Positions 1 to 11,420 of a stretch of 53,371 nt of DNA are shown in pieces. The DNA lies in NCBI GenBank assembly GCA_032988165.1, contig JANTQF010000241.1:1-53371 (forward strand). The letters run 5' to 3'. This stretch comes from Emmonsiellopsis sp. PD_33 (lineage: Eukaryota; Ascomycota; Eurotiomycetes; Onygenales; Ajellomycetaceae). The translations under genes and the position numbers were made by a program. The notes under the pieces are model-generated. The model was given only the letters and a program-made list of their open reading frames with translations. It did not search any database and had not been told where the DNA came from. Position 1 is the stretch's first letter. Each line of letters starts with the position of its first letter.

Positions 1-1437
1 GTAGGGGGAGGCGGTGGTTTGTGGGGTGAGGTGGATGAGGGAGGAGTGGTGAGAGGTTGGTAGTGGGGTGTGTGGAGTGTCGAGTGAGTGGAGTTGGTGG
101 TGGTTATTTGGAGTGATGTGGATGGAGGTGTTGTGGTTGGTGAGTTTGTTTATGATGGTGGGGGGGTCGAGGGTTGTCATTTTTTATTTTTTATTTTTTA
201 TTCTTTTTATTCTTTTTATTCTTTGGGGAAAGGGGGTGGGGTCTATATTTTCTGGATTGATGGGGGGTTAGCTGGGGGGTTTTATATGGTTTGGGGAGGT
301 TAGGCAGAGGCGGGTTTTTGGGATGGGCCTCCTTAAAATTGTCCTCCGGTCCCCGATGTCTCGTATTCTTTTGTGAGGTGTGTTACTAGACTTGAGATAG
401 GGAGATTGGGTCCCGTAGCGGCGTTCCTAGGTTGTTCCTCGTCCTGTCAATATGCTGGGCCTTCTGCCTGTGCTGGGCAGCATGGCGGTGGTTAGTCATG
501 GCGGTCTCTCTGGTTGGAGATTGCTCTCAAGCTGGGAATGCGATCGAGGTCTTCCATGGTTTCGACCGTGTAATCTGTCTCTATTCCTCGACGCGGAGTG
601 AATATGAATCTGAATATACAATATCTTCCCCGCGCAAACGAGACGCGACGGGAAGGCTGAGGTCAGCGCCAAGCGCACGTGACCCGCGCATTTTTGGGGG
701 GCAGAAAAGGGAAAGCGAAAAGCTGGCTGAACTCTGAAGCCTCTCGACAACCACCGCCGCCGTGCTGCTGTCGCCCCGTGCAAGACTCCGCGTCTGTCTA
801 TCCCGCCTCTCCGCTCTCCCAATTTCTTCCCTTGGACAGCCTCGTTGTGCCGTCTTGTGCTGTTTCCCCGGTGTTCTGTGGCGGAGCGATTCTTGTTTTC
901 TCCTCAGTGTTTAGCCTCCCATTGTCGCGTTTGTGTTTTGGGGGCAACCTCTCTTTTTTTTACGACCCGCGCAAAAGTCGAGGTAAGTTCCGCTCCCCCA
1001 TCACCACGACGACGGCGCCCGCCGACTGGAGAACAAAGGATGCCATAGAGCGGAATGCTGACTGCCTGTCCTCGCTGCGGAAACAGGGTCTCCCGCTCAT
1101 AATTCCTTCCCGTGCCCGCACTCAGCGCACGCAACCCACGGCGTCTGGCTCTCGCCGCGCCCTGCTCCTGCCGGCTGATAAAGAGACCAGCTCAGCAGCA
1201 TCAGGCTTATTTCCTCGCCTGCTCCCCGTCCTCTTGTTTTGTCTTGTCGAAACATATAGCGGACGAAGCACGACATCCACCAACACCCACCACCGCACGC
1301 TCAAACTCCCGTATTCCTGCACAACGTCCGCACACATATCTGCCGCTGTTGGATTCGAGTAGGGCTACAGTGCTCCCTTTTCCGGTTATTTTTGTGGAGG
1401 AGGAGGACCGGTGATCTCCGTGTCGAGCTAGTTGTCC
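1..1437 (+). promoter_or_regulatory. Upstream/5' leader region of NUP2
   Basis: I recognise no protein gene here. Positions 1-300 are G/T-rich low complexity, with a run of TTTTTTA/TTCTTTTTA units at about 178-225. A palindromic CACGTG lies at 676-681. From about 740 to 1437 the sequence is pyrimidine-rich with short runs, as in a long fungal 5' leader. A GTAAGT at about 985 could be the donor of a leader intron, but I cannot place its acceptor. Open frames here (for example 679-1362) lack recognisable domains and overlap on both strands. Confidence 0.45.
178..225. repeat. T-rich low-complexity tract
   Basis: Consecutive TTTTTTA and TTCTTTTTA units. It is a simple microsatellite-like stretch inside a G/T-rich segment. 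Confidence 0.7.
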
Positions 1438-4400
1438 ATGTCCAAAAGAGGCGCCCAGAGCCAGGGCGGGAAAGACATCGGATTTGGGCCTGATATGTCG
1501 TCTGAATCAACCCCTCAGCGGGCCACGGCCGCGCAGTTGGCGAGTAGAAAGTAAGTGGTTTCTTATACTTTTTGGATTTGTTGTGGAGTTGTTTTTGGTT
1601 ACTTTTGCACAGAGCTTGTGGTTGGTTTGGCTTTGTTTTGATGGTTTCTGTTTTTATACCACTCCTTTTCATATCACCTCTTGCCATTGTATTGCTGTGC
1701 ATTTACTGCACCACAAGATCAACATGATGGAACCGGCTAGAAGTGATTCCGGTGGGATCATTCATTGTCCCTTTGCTTGTGTTGTGGTTGCCAGGCAATG
1801 CCTGTTGACCCAGGCTTTCTTCTCCGGCCCTCCGCCAAGTTTCTTCACCCTTCTTTCCCACCAAGCTTTTGTTTGCAGCACACTGCATTTGTCGAGCTCA
1901 GATCTTTCTCCCCCTTTCAAGACTGTTGCTTGTCTTGAGCGTTGTCCCGCCCGGTTCGACTTGGCAAATTGTCCGATCTACCCCTTATTTTACACTTTAC
2001 TTTTGTTCCTCCCCCGTCTATCTGATATACCTCAAGGTGTACGCGTTGCTATCACCTAGACGACTAGTTTCTGCCCCAACTCTCGCTTGGTTGCCTTGCA
2101 AAACCTTGCTGTATTCCATCAGGCGCGGGCTTGTGTCCTCCCTCACCTAACTTTTCCTCACCTGTCTCCGTTTACGCACTGTTTTGACTGGCATATACGT
2201 TCCGTCCCTTGAAGCCGTCCATTTGTGGATGCGGTTCGTAGCCTTCTATGTTGTTTTACGCGTGTTCTCAATCGTTTTTGGCAGTTGTGTTGCTGTGACA
2301 TTTGCTTACATTTTACCCGCAGAATCAAACAAGCGCGACAGCGTACTCGTGTTGGGTCGCCCAACCCTGCCCCGACCTCGCAGTCATTTAGCAATCCTTT
2401 TACCTCCATCGACCCGAATATCGTTCCTCCAAATCCAGGAGCCAACGGATTCAGCTTCGGGCAATCCCAAAGTTTCCCACCCCCCAGCCCCTCGGTTGGT
2501 GCTCAAAACACACAATCTTCTCTCTCCTTTACTGGTGGTGATCAGAATAATTCCGGCTTCAAGTTTTCTCAACTTAATACGACTTCAACTCCTTTCAGCT
2601 TCTCAGCCTCCAGCGGACCCAGTCAGGAGGTAAAGAACCCATTTGCCAGTATGCCGTCCGGGTTTGGCCAGAGCCAGCCCACGAGCTTCAACCTTCAATC
2701 ACCGAGTTTCAACTTTTCAGGCGCCCCGAATCAAGATGGCCAGAATAAGCCAGCCCAGCCGGTCAACTTTTTCGGTGCATCTCAACCACAGCAGTCACAG
2801 GCACCATTCTCCTTTTCATCAAACACCCCGTCAACGAGTGCTTCTCCCTTTTCTCCCGCGCCGGCCACAGCTGCCCCAGCGACCTCTGCTCCTTTCTCCC
2901 AATCCTCTTCAAACAACGTTTTCGCGCCTTCGACTCCGTCAACCAATATATTTGGCATGGCCAACAAGTCAAGTGACGAGATGCAAACTTCACCAGATAA
3001 CAGCAATGGTACAGGCGTAGCGAAGCCTAACCCATTCAATGTTTCTGCTATCTCGCAGCCGGCATTTACTGCTTCGGCGCCGGCCAAAACCTCTTCCCCT
3101 TTCACGTTTTCCTCGCCAGCACCGGCTACGTCCTCTGCCTCTCAACCATTTTCCACCCCCGCCTCCTCCGCCGCCCCCTTTAGTGGTAGCAACCTTTTCG
3201 GAAACCTGAAGAAGCCCGATGAGACCCCTAAACCTGCAGAGTCCACTGCTTCGTTTTCCACTCCTACCTTCAGCGCCGCGCCTTTTAGTGGCAGCAACCT
3301 TTTCGGAAACTTGAAGAAGCCTGATGAAACCTCCAAACCCACCGAGTCTGCTGCTCCGACATCAGCTATCACTCAACCCTCTCCCAAGTTTTCGGTTACT
3401 CCATCAATCCTGTCTGGTAGCTCCATTTTTGGACAAGGCAGCAAACCCGAGGAGCAAACTGGGAAGCCAGCCGTCTCAACTACTGCACCGCCATTTTCTA
3501 CTTCATTCACCGCTCCACCAACCACTTCGTCATTTTCGCTTTTCGGTGTCCCCAAACCCAGCGAACCGGCTCCTGCCACATCCGCAGCGGCGGATAAGCC
3601 ATCTACATCACAGGCCGCGGCCCCACCTGCTACTACTACGCCATTTTCTCTTTTCGGTATCCCTAAACCTGCAGAACCGTCTGCTGATACATCGAAAATA
3701 TCAGCTCCTTCCACTTCTAATGCCGCTGAGCCATCCACTACAGCGGGAACTTCACTTTTCGGTCGCATCCCTAAGCCTGATGAGGCTCCTAGTACTTCTG
3801 CTCCTAGTTCTGAAAAGGAGAACGCGTTGTCTAAACCTTCTGAATCCCCGTCAACTTCAGCTGCCTCAGCGTTCCCATCCACACCTAGTGGCGGTTCGCT
3901 CTTTGGTCTTAACGCCAAACCCACCGGAACTAATCAGTCTAACTCCGTTTTCAATACACCAACTGCGGAGACGGCCACTTCTAAAGCACCTGCGTTTTCA
4001 TTCTCTTCAAGCTCTAATAATATCTTTCAGTCGCCTAATAAGACTGGTGTGACTACTGGCGGTGCTGAGGAAAAGACAAAGGAAGGTGGCCAAAGCACCG
4101 CAAACCTATTCAAAGCAATGGCAGCGGCCAAGGCTACACCCGATAGCACACCTAAATCCCTATTTGGATCTGTCTCTCAAACGCCCCCACCCACTAGCAA
4201 ACCGCCTGCATCCACTCCGTTCGCCGCAGAGAAAGCCCCCGCGACTCCAGCGCCGGCATCTACTCCCTTCGCTCAAAGCTTCACCCCGACTCAAACCCCA
4301 AAGCTTACTTTTAGCGGGATGCCAAAGGCACCAGGGAACGTTCCAGTATCGACTCCATCATCCGTGGCCAAGAAGCCTTTGACTCCCAGAACACGACTCG

Positions 4401-6055
4401 CGTCATTCGGTCCACCGAACATTCCACGAGACCTCAACAACGATCAGCGGGCGGAGTTTGATACAGAATGGCGTATAACCGCATTGAACAAGTCATTCAA
4501 ACAGAAGCTCGCCGAAACGGACCCTGAATCTGACGAGATCGACTCCCTTATCGAATTCTACATCATCATGCGTCAGAACATCGGAGCCCCTACTCGAATG
4601 AGTGTGTCTAAAAATGCAGCAACAAAACGCAAGGCAGGACAGAATGATCGAGTGCCGGAAGAATCTCCGAGTAAGCGAGCTAAACCCACTCCTTCAGTTC
4701 CTGGATACCAAACATACGGTGGCAATGCCTCGAATGTCGCTCCTTCATCTTCATCTTTGGGTAGCTTATCTGGCGAAAAATCTGCAACCCTGTTTTCCGC
4801 TTTGTCGCCTCCTGGAAAACGCAAGGCGACCGAGTTCGAAGATGGCGCTAGCCCCAGTAACCAGTCTGGAAAGCGTTCAAAATTTGGCATTGCTTCTGCC
4901 AACCAATCCGAGAAAACGGATGAGACCAAGTCTGATATTACAGCCGCGTCTGACACAGTGACTATGTTTGCATCGTCTTTCGTATCCCAGTCACAGGGAG
5001 GGAATCCTCCACCTTTTTTGGCCGCCCCCTCTTCCGAGACGTCCCAATCTCCAGCAAAAGATGCCACCGATAATAACTCAGGCTCAGATAGCGGCTCGGA
5101 TAGCGGCCATGGTAGCGAAGGGACCAACGCATCGGCTGCAGACACTGAATCCGAATCTTCTCCAACACCACCAGCTGGAAGTGCCTCAGGTGGGCGCAGC
5201 CTGTTCGATCGAGTGGAATTGGATCAGAGCGGTAACCCCGTGCGCCAGGAAGTTGTTGAAGATAAGGAAAAGACTGCTGAAGTCGCGGTTGCAGACAAGG
5301 ACACAGGAGCGTCTTCATTATTCGCTGGGTCAAAATTCGCCTCGTCATTTAATTCGCCAGCCTCCACGCCTCCTCAATTCTCAACCAACGGGTTTGATTT
5401 CAGATCTCCAAGATCAGTATCGCCAGCGAACCCTGGTGCCGAGAATAAGGATGCAAAGTCTCCACCCAGTACTATCTTCCCTCCCAGCACAGGCAACTCG
5501 ACTCCGTCTGCATCAGCCCCATTTAGTTTCCTGCAGAAACCCGGTTCATCCCTTCAACCAAATGGTACATCTCCCTTCTCATTCTCAGCAGCCACATCCG
5601 CCGACGTCAGCCGGGCAACCACCCCTGCACTTTCCGACACTCCAGCGGAGGAAACCGAGGAACGGGCCGAAGACCTGCCACAGGCTGACTTGATGCGTGG
5701 CGCGGGCGAGGAGAATGAGGAGGAAGTCCACGAAGTCCGCTGCAAGGCTATGAAACATCAACCAGCCGAAAGCGAGGAGATACCTGCCAAGTGGCATACT
5801 CAAGGCGTTGGTCTGCTCCGGATCCTAAAAAACAAGGATACCTCCCGCTGTCGCATGTTGCTTCGCGCCGAACCCAGTGGCCGTGTGATCCTCAATTCTA
5901 ACTTGTCTGCTCACGTTAGCTACAAACAGAACGGGGTACGTGTGCAGTTTCTCGTGGCCTTGCCAGGAAAAACAGAAATGTGGCTCGTTCAGGCCAAGAC
6001 AGAACCGGAGGCCACGAAACTTGCTGCTGTGATGAATGAGATGAAGAAAAATTAG
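1438..6055 (+). CDS. NUP2: Nup2-type FG nucleoporin with Nup50-like N-terminus and RanBP1 domain
   Basis: Nuclear-basket nucleoporin, expected to bind importin-alpha and Ran and to help recycle import complexes. I join exons 1438-1550 and 2323-6055 (donor GTAAGT at 1551, acceptor CAG at 2320-2322), giving 1281 residues. The N-terminus (MSKRGAQ, then TPQRATAAQLASRK) is the conserved Nup2 start and continues in frame across the junction. An open-frame start at 2225 lies inside the intron and is rejected. Residues ~60-720 are Ser/Thr/Pro-rich with many FG motifs (NIFG, NLFG, SLFG) followed by a KP pair. A conserved middle domain (~724-790) contains PPNIPRDLN. Basic KRK/KRAK clusters near 800-880 look like nuclear localisation signals. 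A RanBP1 fold occupies ~1170-1279 with GVGLLRILKNK and MLLRAEPSGRVILN. The 772-bp first intron is long for a fungus. Confidence 0.93.
3175..3345 (+). repeat. Internal duplication in the FG region of NUP2
   Basis: A segment encoding APFSGSNLFGNLKKPDET occurs twice, about 105 bp apart (near 3175-3235 and 3280-3340). Only a few bases differ, which points to recent in-frame duplication of an FG unit. Confidence 0.85.
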
Positions 6056-7064
6056 AGTTGAAATTTTTTGTTGTTATAGGATGGCTGGGTGTTTTCCTTT
6101 CTTTTCTTTTTCCTTTAGGGGGGCGGGCGGCTGGTCGTTTGGCCTTTTTTGCCTTTTTTTTTTGTTTTTTTGTATTTTGTACTTTTTTTGCGACTCCCTT
6201 CTTGATGCCCCGTCTTGTACCCCTTTCCCCTTCCCTCTATTTCTTTCCACGGAAAATTCCTCATCTTCGGATTTGGCTTTTTACCTGCTGGTGAGAAATA
6301 TGGAAACATCCCCCTTTCCTTTCTCCTTCCCCGTTCCCTCTATTTCTTTCCACGGAAAATTCCTTATCTTCGGATTTGGCTTTTTACCTGCTGGTGAGAA
6401 ATATGGAAACTTCCCATTTCTTTTGTATTCCCCCGCGCTCACTCTTGCCCCCGTTTCGCGCCGTATAGCCGCCGCCGCCGCCCGTCCTCCGCCTGGTTGT
6501 TTTTTGTTTTCATTTAGCATAGCGCGTTTTCTGTTTTCTTTTTCTATTATTATTATTACAACTGCATAAGTTAGGAGAATCATCCATGCATTATTATACC
6601 TAAGATTATTAGACTGACATCATTACCCGCACATACATATATTTGATTGTACTGAGATATGAAAAGGAGAAAACTAAGGCCTCATGGACACAGCAAACAT
6701 GTCTTCGTAATTTCGAACCCATTCATTTGCTTTTGGCGGTTTCTGATTTGGATGCCATTTTAGATGTTCAAGGCAGACCAAGGGGCAGCAACACACGCCA
6801 CTGTGATAATGCCCTTCATCTTTTATGGGAGATCTGAAAGCCCAAGAGCAAAATAGAGAGAAGAGGTCATTAAGTCATAAGAATCTCTTTTATGCCGATT
6901 CCATTTGTTTTGCCGTGTTTTTGCTTCACTTTCCGCAGCCAGCAATGAGGTACTAGTTACATACATACATGCCTGCCAGCCAAAACAAACAAAACTCCGG
7001 AAAAAGAAAAAAAAAGAAACCCCGTCATCCATCTACCCCCGAATTAAAAAAAGAGAGGAATCAT
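6056..7064. other. Convergent 3' region between NUP2 and RPL31
   Basis: The two genes converge here. 6057-6200 is very T-rich, as in fungal 3' ends, and a 103-bp-period duplication follows at 6231-6410. From 6550 to 7060 the sequence is AT-rich without a recognisable gene; the short open frames are unconvincing. Confidence 0.6.
6231..6410. repeat. Two-copy direct repeat, 103-bp period
   Basis: A 77-bp segment at 6231-6307 recurs at 6334-6410, nearly identical. Each copy runs from a TTCCCTCTATTTC motif to GAGAAATATGGAAAC. It probably lies in the 3' UTR or terminator of NUP2. Confidence 0.9.
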
Positions 7065-8173
7065 CTAAGCATCCTCAATGACAGAAGTCTGCAGTCCCTT
7101 GGCATCCTTGACATTAACAGCCTGCACGAAAGAGTACAGCTTCTCCTTGGCGCCCTCCTCGTCGTTACGCTTGCGGCTGATGCGCACGCGCAGGCGGAAG
7201 GGGACGCCCTTGATCCCGCTCTCCCACACCTTCTTGTTCAGTTGGGGGTCCAGGCGGACGTCTTTGGTGCCCTGTATAGTGGGGAAGGGGGCGCGTGGGC
7301 CCGGGGTTGGTTAGTTTTGTGTGTCTGGTTGGGGTATGGATGGGGTGGCATGGGGATGGAGGGATGAGGGATGAGGGATTGGGGGGGTGGTACGTACCAT
7401 AGCCTGCTCAGCGAAAGAGCGGATCTCCTTGATAGCTCTGGGTGCCCGCTTCTTGAAGGAGACACCATGGACCTACAGATTGGGGGGAAAAAGAGGTAAA
7501 AAATCAGTCTTCCGTCCGAAATGCCCAAAACTTTGGGAAAGATGGGGCCGTAGATTGTGGACTTCATAAAACTAATTCGCGCTCTTTGGGGGGGTGCTTT
7601 TTTTTTCTTTTCGGTCTCGTTCTCCGTAGGAGGAAGAGAGAGAAAGTGGGGGAGATGGGGGAGGGGGGAGGTTGATATCCTCCTTCTCCGATTTGGTCTC
7701 TTGAGTTCAAGATACCAGTCTGGTGTCGCTTCATGTATGTGTTTCTTGTACTCTCGTCCGGCGAGATCTCATTTCCCATGCGACGAGAAACAGAAACACA
7801 TATCCGCTTTCCCCTCCCCCCAAACAGACGAAAGTTGTCATTTCTTCCCTGGCGATCGACAGGATATTCTTTTCCTATCTTTTCATCCAAGTTCCACTTT
7901 CATCGTCCCCGTTTCTTTTCTCTTCACGCGCATCTCCTATTCCAACCAAACAACACAAAGATTGATCTCATCGTTGATGTTGTTTTGGTGGAGAGAGATC
8001 TTCGCAGAAAAAACTCCATTCTTCCTCTGTTTCTTTCTTTCCTTCTTTTCTAAATTGACTCAAGGGAACGTAGAGACACATACTCTTCTGTGGAGGTGGA
8101 TGGTGTACTCGCGCGAGACGACGTCGGCAATGGCCGAGCGGCCCGCCTTCTTTCCGGCTTTGGTGGAGGACAT
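7065..8173 (-). CDS. RPL31: 60S ribosomal protein L31 (eL31)
   Basis: Structural protein of the large ribosomal subunit near the exit tunnel. Three exons on the minus strand: 8084-8173, 7398-7472 and 7065-7271, joining in phase 0 to 123 residues, close to the usual ~125. The start gives MSSTKAGKKAGRSAIADVVS. The diagnostic segments EYTIHLHRR, VHGVSFKKRAPRAIKEI and VRLDPQLNKKVWESGIKGVP follow, and the protein ends SVIEDA. Donors are GTATGT (intron 1, 7473-8083, 611 bp) and GTACGT (intron 2, 7272-7397); both end in AG. Exon edges coincide with the family alignment, so the model is firm. A separate leader intron is listed. The gene converges on NUP2. Confidence 0.96.
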
Positions 8174-8176
8174 GGC

Positions 8177-8245
8177 CTGATTGTTCAGAATTTCCCAATG
8201 TTAGTTTTCCCCTTTCGCGTCGTCTCTGGGTGAATTGGCACTTAC
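8177..8245 (-). other. RPL31: Predicted 5'-UTR intron of RPL31
   Basis: On the minus strand a GTAAGT donor (8245 downward), an ACTAAC branch-like motif and a CAG acceptor lie just before the start codon, which follows after three more bases. The length is 69 bp, typical of this genome. Inferred from the motifs only. Confidence 0.6.
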
Positions 8246-9277
8246 TGCGAGGAATGGCAGAGATTCGGACAGGGTGAAGATGGGTGTGTTGTCGTTTGTC
8301 GTCGGTTGCGGTACGGAGGGCTCTCGTTTTTCGATATCGATGTTGAGGAAACTTTGGTGGATGGGTGTGGCTCGCTTAGACTTCCGGATTGGGTAAGAGC
8401 TGTTGGTGTCACGTGGTGATATGGACGGGTGTTCCGTTTTCGGGAAAATGATAACAGTTATTATTAATTTGGCGGCGGAAGAAATGTTGGATGGGTTGAG
8501 GGATGACACTTTGATTTTATTTTGTATTTTGTGGATATGTGATGCTTGGTGGGATTGTTGGGTTTTTATTTCTTTGGGGATTTGAATCTGCTACATGTTG
8601 GGTTCATTTATCAAGGATAGATCCTCTCCTCATACTACCTGGGTATGAATTGCCTTGTACCTAGGTAGGGTTTAATGCTATCCCGATCAGGTTTAGCGCA
8701 ATATCACTGCTTTCCCAACTATAAACCCCATCCTCCTGCTCAACCATCTTCTCCTCATCATCTCTAGTTTTCCTTTCTTTCCCTCTCAATTTTCCTGTCT
8801 CGTGTGTGCTGTGTGTCCCTTCCCTCTGACCCTACTGTCAGTGCGATGCAGATCAGCTGTGCCGCAGCTGAAAGAGTTCTCAATCTAATGACTCTTTTTA
8901 CTTCCCTTCTTCCTGATGCAATTTTATTTCACTCTACTGTTTAATTACATCAATTACCCTAAAATTATGCACAGACTGAGCCTTCTACTGGGATATCTGG
9001 TCTCTGGGAGACTGTGATTGTGTCATATTCGTTCTGAATTCCACTTGATTCTTGAAATACACATACAAATATCGACGTGTTCTCCCACTTCCTCTATAGT
9101 TAAGATCTCTTTGTTTGCCGTAACTAGGCATAGGCCCGTCTGGTTTGATAACTACTAGTATAAATGAGAGATACATGTCTCTTTCCTTCAGCCCCCTATA
9201 CTCCCCACCCGCAATCGCAAATGATGATTCCTGCCTGGGGACAATAAACGAACAAAGACAAAAACCAGACTCGACCC
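8246..9277. other. Intergenic region upstream of RPL31
   Basis: This contains the RPL31 promoter and the 3' flank of the next gene. A palindromic CACGTG at 8410-8415 lies about 240 bp upstream of the RPL31 start. A C/T-rich stretch occurs at 8700-8830. I see no convincing gene; the open frames at 8201-8509 and 8985-9176 lack recognisable features. Confidence 0.5.
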
Positions 9278-9720
9278 TTATAGATTCATTTTACTCCATT
9301 CTGCCGGATCCACAAACCATCTTTGAGCCTCAGCGTCGCCCTGGCCCTGGACCATCCCCGTCAATCGATTATAGCACTGGATGGCACGGTCCTCGGGGGA
9401 TGAAGGTATAGAAATATAGGCCCGGCGAACCGATCCTTTGATCACATTGACGTGGTAGCCCTTTGTTGGATCCCAGTCGTGTCGAACAACAAAATACACG
9501 CCACCATCGAGAGTACCCTCCATGCCGGCAATCAGATGAGGATAGTGTAGCGCAGTCTAGAGGGATCCTGATGTGAGATTTTGAACAGCATGGGCAAGAG
9601 GAAAAAGGGGTGGTGGGTGCTTACAATCCAGCGGTTAAAGGTATAGCCGCGTCCTGGCAGACCAAGCCAGTTACAGGCGGCTTCGACCGGATCGGTGTGG
9701 TAGTGTATTTCCTCACTCAT
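9278..9720 (-). CDS. Hypothetical protein, 124 aa, one intron
   Basis: Exon 1 is 9625-9720 (32 codons) and exon 2 is 9278-9556. They are separated by a 68-bp intron with a GTAAGC donor and a CTAG acceptor, and the joined frame is open for 124 residues. The protein starts MSEEIHYHTDPVEAACNWLG and includes a Gly-rich turn (LPGRGYTF), a strand-like GGVYFVVRHDWDPTKGYHVN and RAYISIPSSPEDRAIQCYN. There is no signal peptide or membrane segment, so it is probably a small soluble alpha/beta protein. I do not recognise the family. A TATA-like tract lies ~92-102 bp upstream (9812-9822), which supports this start. The gene sits less than 500 bp from the repeat island. Confidence 0.72.
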
Positions 9721-9811
9721 ATTTAGTGAGTAAGTCGAGACGGTCTGGTAGGATCTCTGGTAGTAAAGTGCAGTTTGATTGAAAAACAAAGAAAGCTGCG
9801 GAGGATAGGAG

Positions 9812-9822
9812 ATATATATATA
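9812..9822 (-). promoter_or_regulatory. TATA-like element of the 124-aa gene
   Basis: A TATATATATA run on the minus strand, 92-102 bp upstream of the predicted start codon at 9720. A CCAAT motif is seen farther upstream at 9962-9966. Confidence 0.5.
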
Positions 9823-10188
9823 CCTGTGCTCCGTATAGACTAGGACCCCGCACTTTTCAGCCTTGTTATTGTTCCCCCGCCCCCCCTGCCGCAGCCTTGC
9901 CACGGCGCCCGCCTCGCAGCCTTGCGGACACACACATCGGCTAGACAGACGGTCCAAGAAACCAATCAACCACACCATCCATGCTGCCCCAAGGCTGTGC
10001 CATATACCAGATAGTAGAAAGTAGCCATAACCCTTGGACTGTGCAGTTGAAACTTGAGGATTCTTCTGGGCTGCAGCCTGAGGCTTTTGTACTCCTACAC
10101 CACTTTTGCTAGGGGGACTTTATAAAGGATAGAGAGCTTCAAGTTTCTCTTCAGCGAAAATGGACTTTTGTACCTTGGATATTTAGCG
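9823..10188. other. Boundary region before the AT-rich island
   Basis: GC-balanced flank with CpG still present; the last CpG is at about 10187-10188. No gene is recognised. Base composition changes abruptly just after this point. Confidence 0.6.
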
Positions 10189-10264
10189 CAATTGCCATCT
10201 CCTGTTGACAGGCTTTGGTACCACAGTCATAAATTTGTGAATGAATGCAAGGAAGGAAATGCCT

Positions 10265-10455
10265 AAAATGTTGCCAGTATCAGATATTATGCCTTGTAAA
10301 AACCATGCAAAAGTCACATGATTCAGCCCTTGACAGAAATACACATCAAAAAAACACATATCATTCCCACCCAGCATAGAAAATAGAGATGAAAAAAATA
10401 AATAAATCTTTCTACCCATTAAAACACACATTTTTAACTCTATTTTTTGCATGTA
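10265..10455 (-). repeat. Left arm of the inverted pair at the island edges
   Basis: The reverse complement of this segment matches 48065-48240. A shared block includes CTGGGTGGGAATGA, then a T run, then AAGGGCTGAATCA. Toward the host flank this copy has about 70 bp that the right copy lacks, after which weak similarity resumes around CTGTCAACAG. Confidence 0.8.
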
Positions 10456-11171
10456 ATTACTCTATATTTACCTCTTTTTAAGATGACTACCTCTATGAAC
10501 CATTCCTGCTATTTAAATGGCTAAAAACCCCACTAAATATATACTTACAGCAGTGCAAAGGTCACTCTAAATGCAGTGGCTACTATGAAGGGGACCCTGC
10601 AGAATGTAGCAACTATAAAGGCTGTTAAAAAGACTGTAAAGAGAAAGTCTATTTTAAGGAGAAAAAAGGCTGTACTGCAGGCAGTTCAGACTACCCCTAT
10701 ATTACTATAAATTTAAATCCTCAATTTAGAGGCTATTATCATGATGAACACTGATGATGAGGCTTTCTCTCTATATAAATCTAAATTATTCTTATTAGAG
10801 TTATTTTCTGAGCTGTCTTCTGAGCTATCTTCTGAGTAAGAACTGTCACTATAGATGTTACTATTACTAGAGAATTAGATATTATTTAAGGATTTATTTT
10901 TATTAAATTTAGAGCTAGAGCTAGAGACTCAGATTATAACATGTATCTATTATAATAAGGTCAGTTAAATACTGAATGATGATAAGGGACTAGTCTCATT
11001 CAGTCTCTTTAAATATATTAAGTTTGAAGGCCAGAAGATCCTCCTATTTAGCACCTTTATAACTACTATTATAAATAATTAGACAGAGCAAAGTAAAGTT
11101 TATATAAAATTAGTTTCTAAGTATATACAGCCAAAAAGATCTCTCCATTTAAGCTTTTTCAATAATTGGAT

Positions 11172-11420
11172 ATTATTTAGTACAGTGAATTGCATGTATT
11201 CTCTGATGGAGAATAGTTGATTATTCTTTAGTATAGTAGATCATATATATTCTCTAATGGAGAATAATTAAATATTATTTAATATAGTGAATCACATGTA
11301 TTTCTCAACAGAGAATGGTTGAATATCATTTAGTGTAGTGAATTATATGTATTTCCTAATGAAGAATAATTAGTTATTATTTAATGTAGTGAATCATACC
11401 TATATTTCCTCTTTTTCTCA
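11172..11420 (+). repeat. 51-bp tandem repeat, about five copies
   Basis: Units begin at 11172, 11223, 11274, 11325 and 11376, an exact 51-bp spacing; the last unit is partial. Each has ATTNTTTA, then TAGTGAATC-like, then TGTATTT, then GAGAATA-like segments. The period is a multiple of three. On the plus strand, one frame has stops only at two fixed positions of a 17-residue unit. It lies about 0.3 kb upstream of the Helitron helicase relic. Confidence 0.85.

Noticed and set aside
679..1362. 227-codon open frame upstream of NUP2
   Set aside because: No domain, biased low-complexity composition, overlaps open frames on both strands, and lies in a probable leader region.
2225..2322. Start of NUP2 at 2225
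   Set aside because: The Cys/Phe-rich sequence encoded there is intronic. The acceptor at 2320-2322 and the conserved N-terminal motif in exon 1438-1550 give the expected Nup2 start.
7473..8083. Intronic box C/D snoRNA in the long RPL31 intron
   Set aside because: GATGA-like C boxes occur but I found no properly placed D box or terminal stem.
10183..10452. Small open frames at 10183-10452 (-) and 48115-48351 (+) as related genes
   Set aside because: Their similarity is that of the shared inverted repeat; they diverge outside it and have no recognisable protein features.
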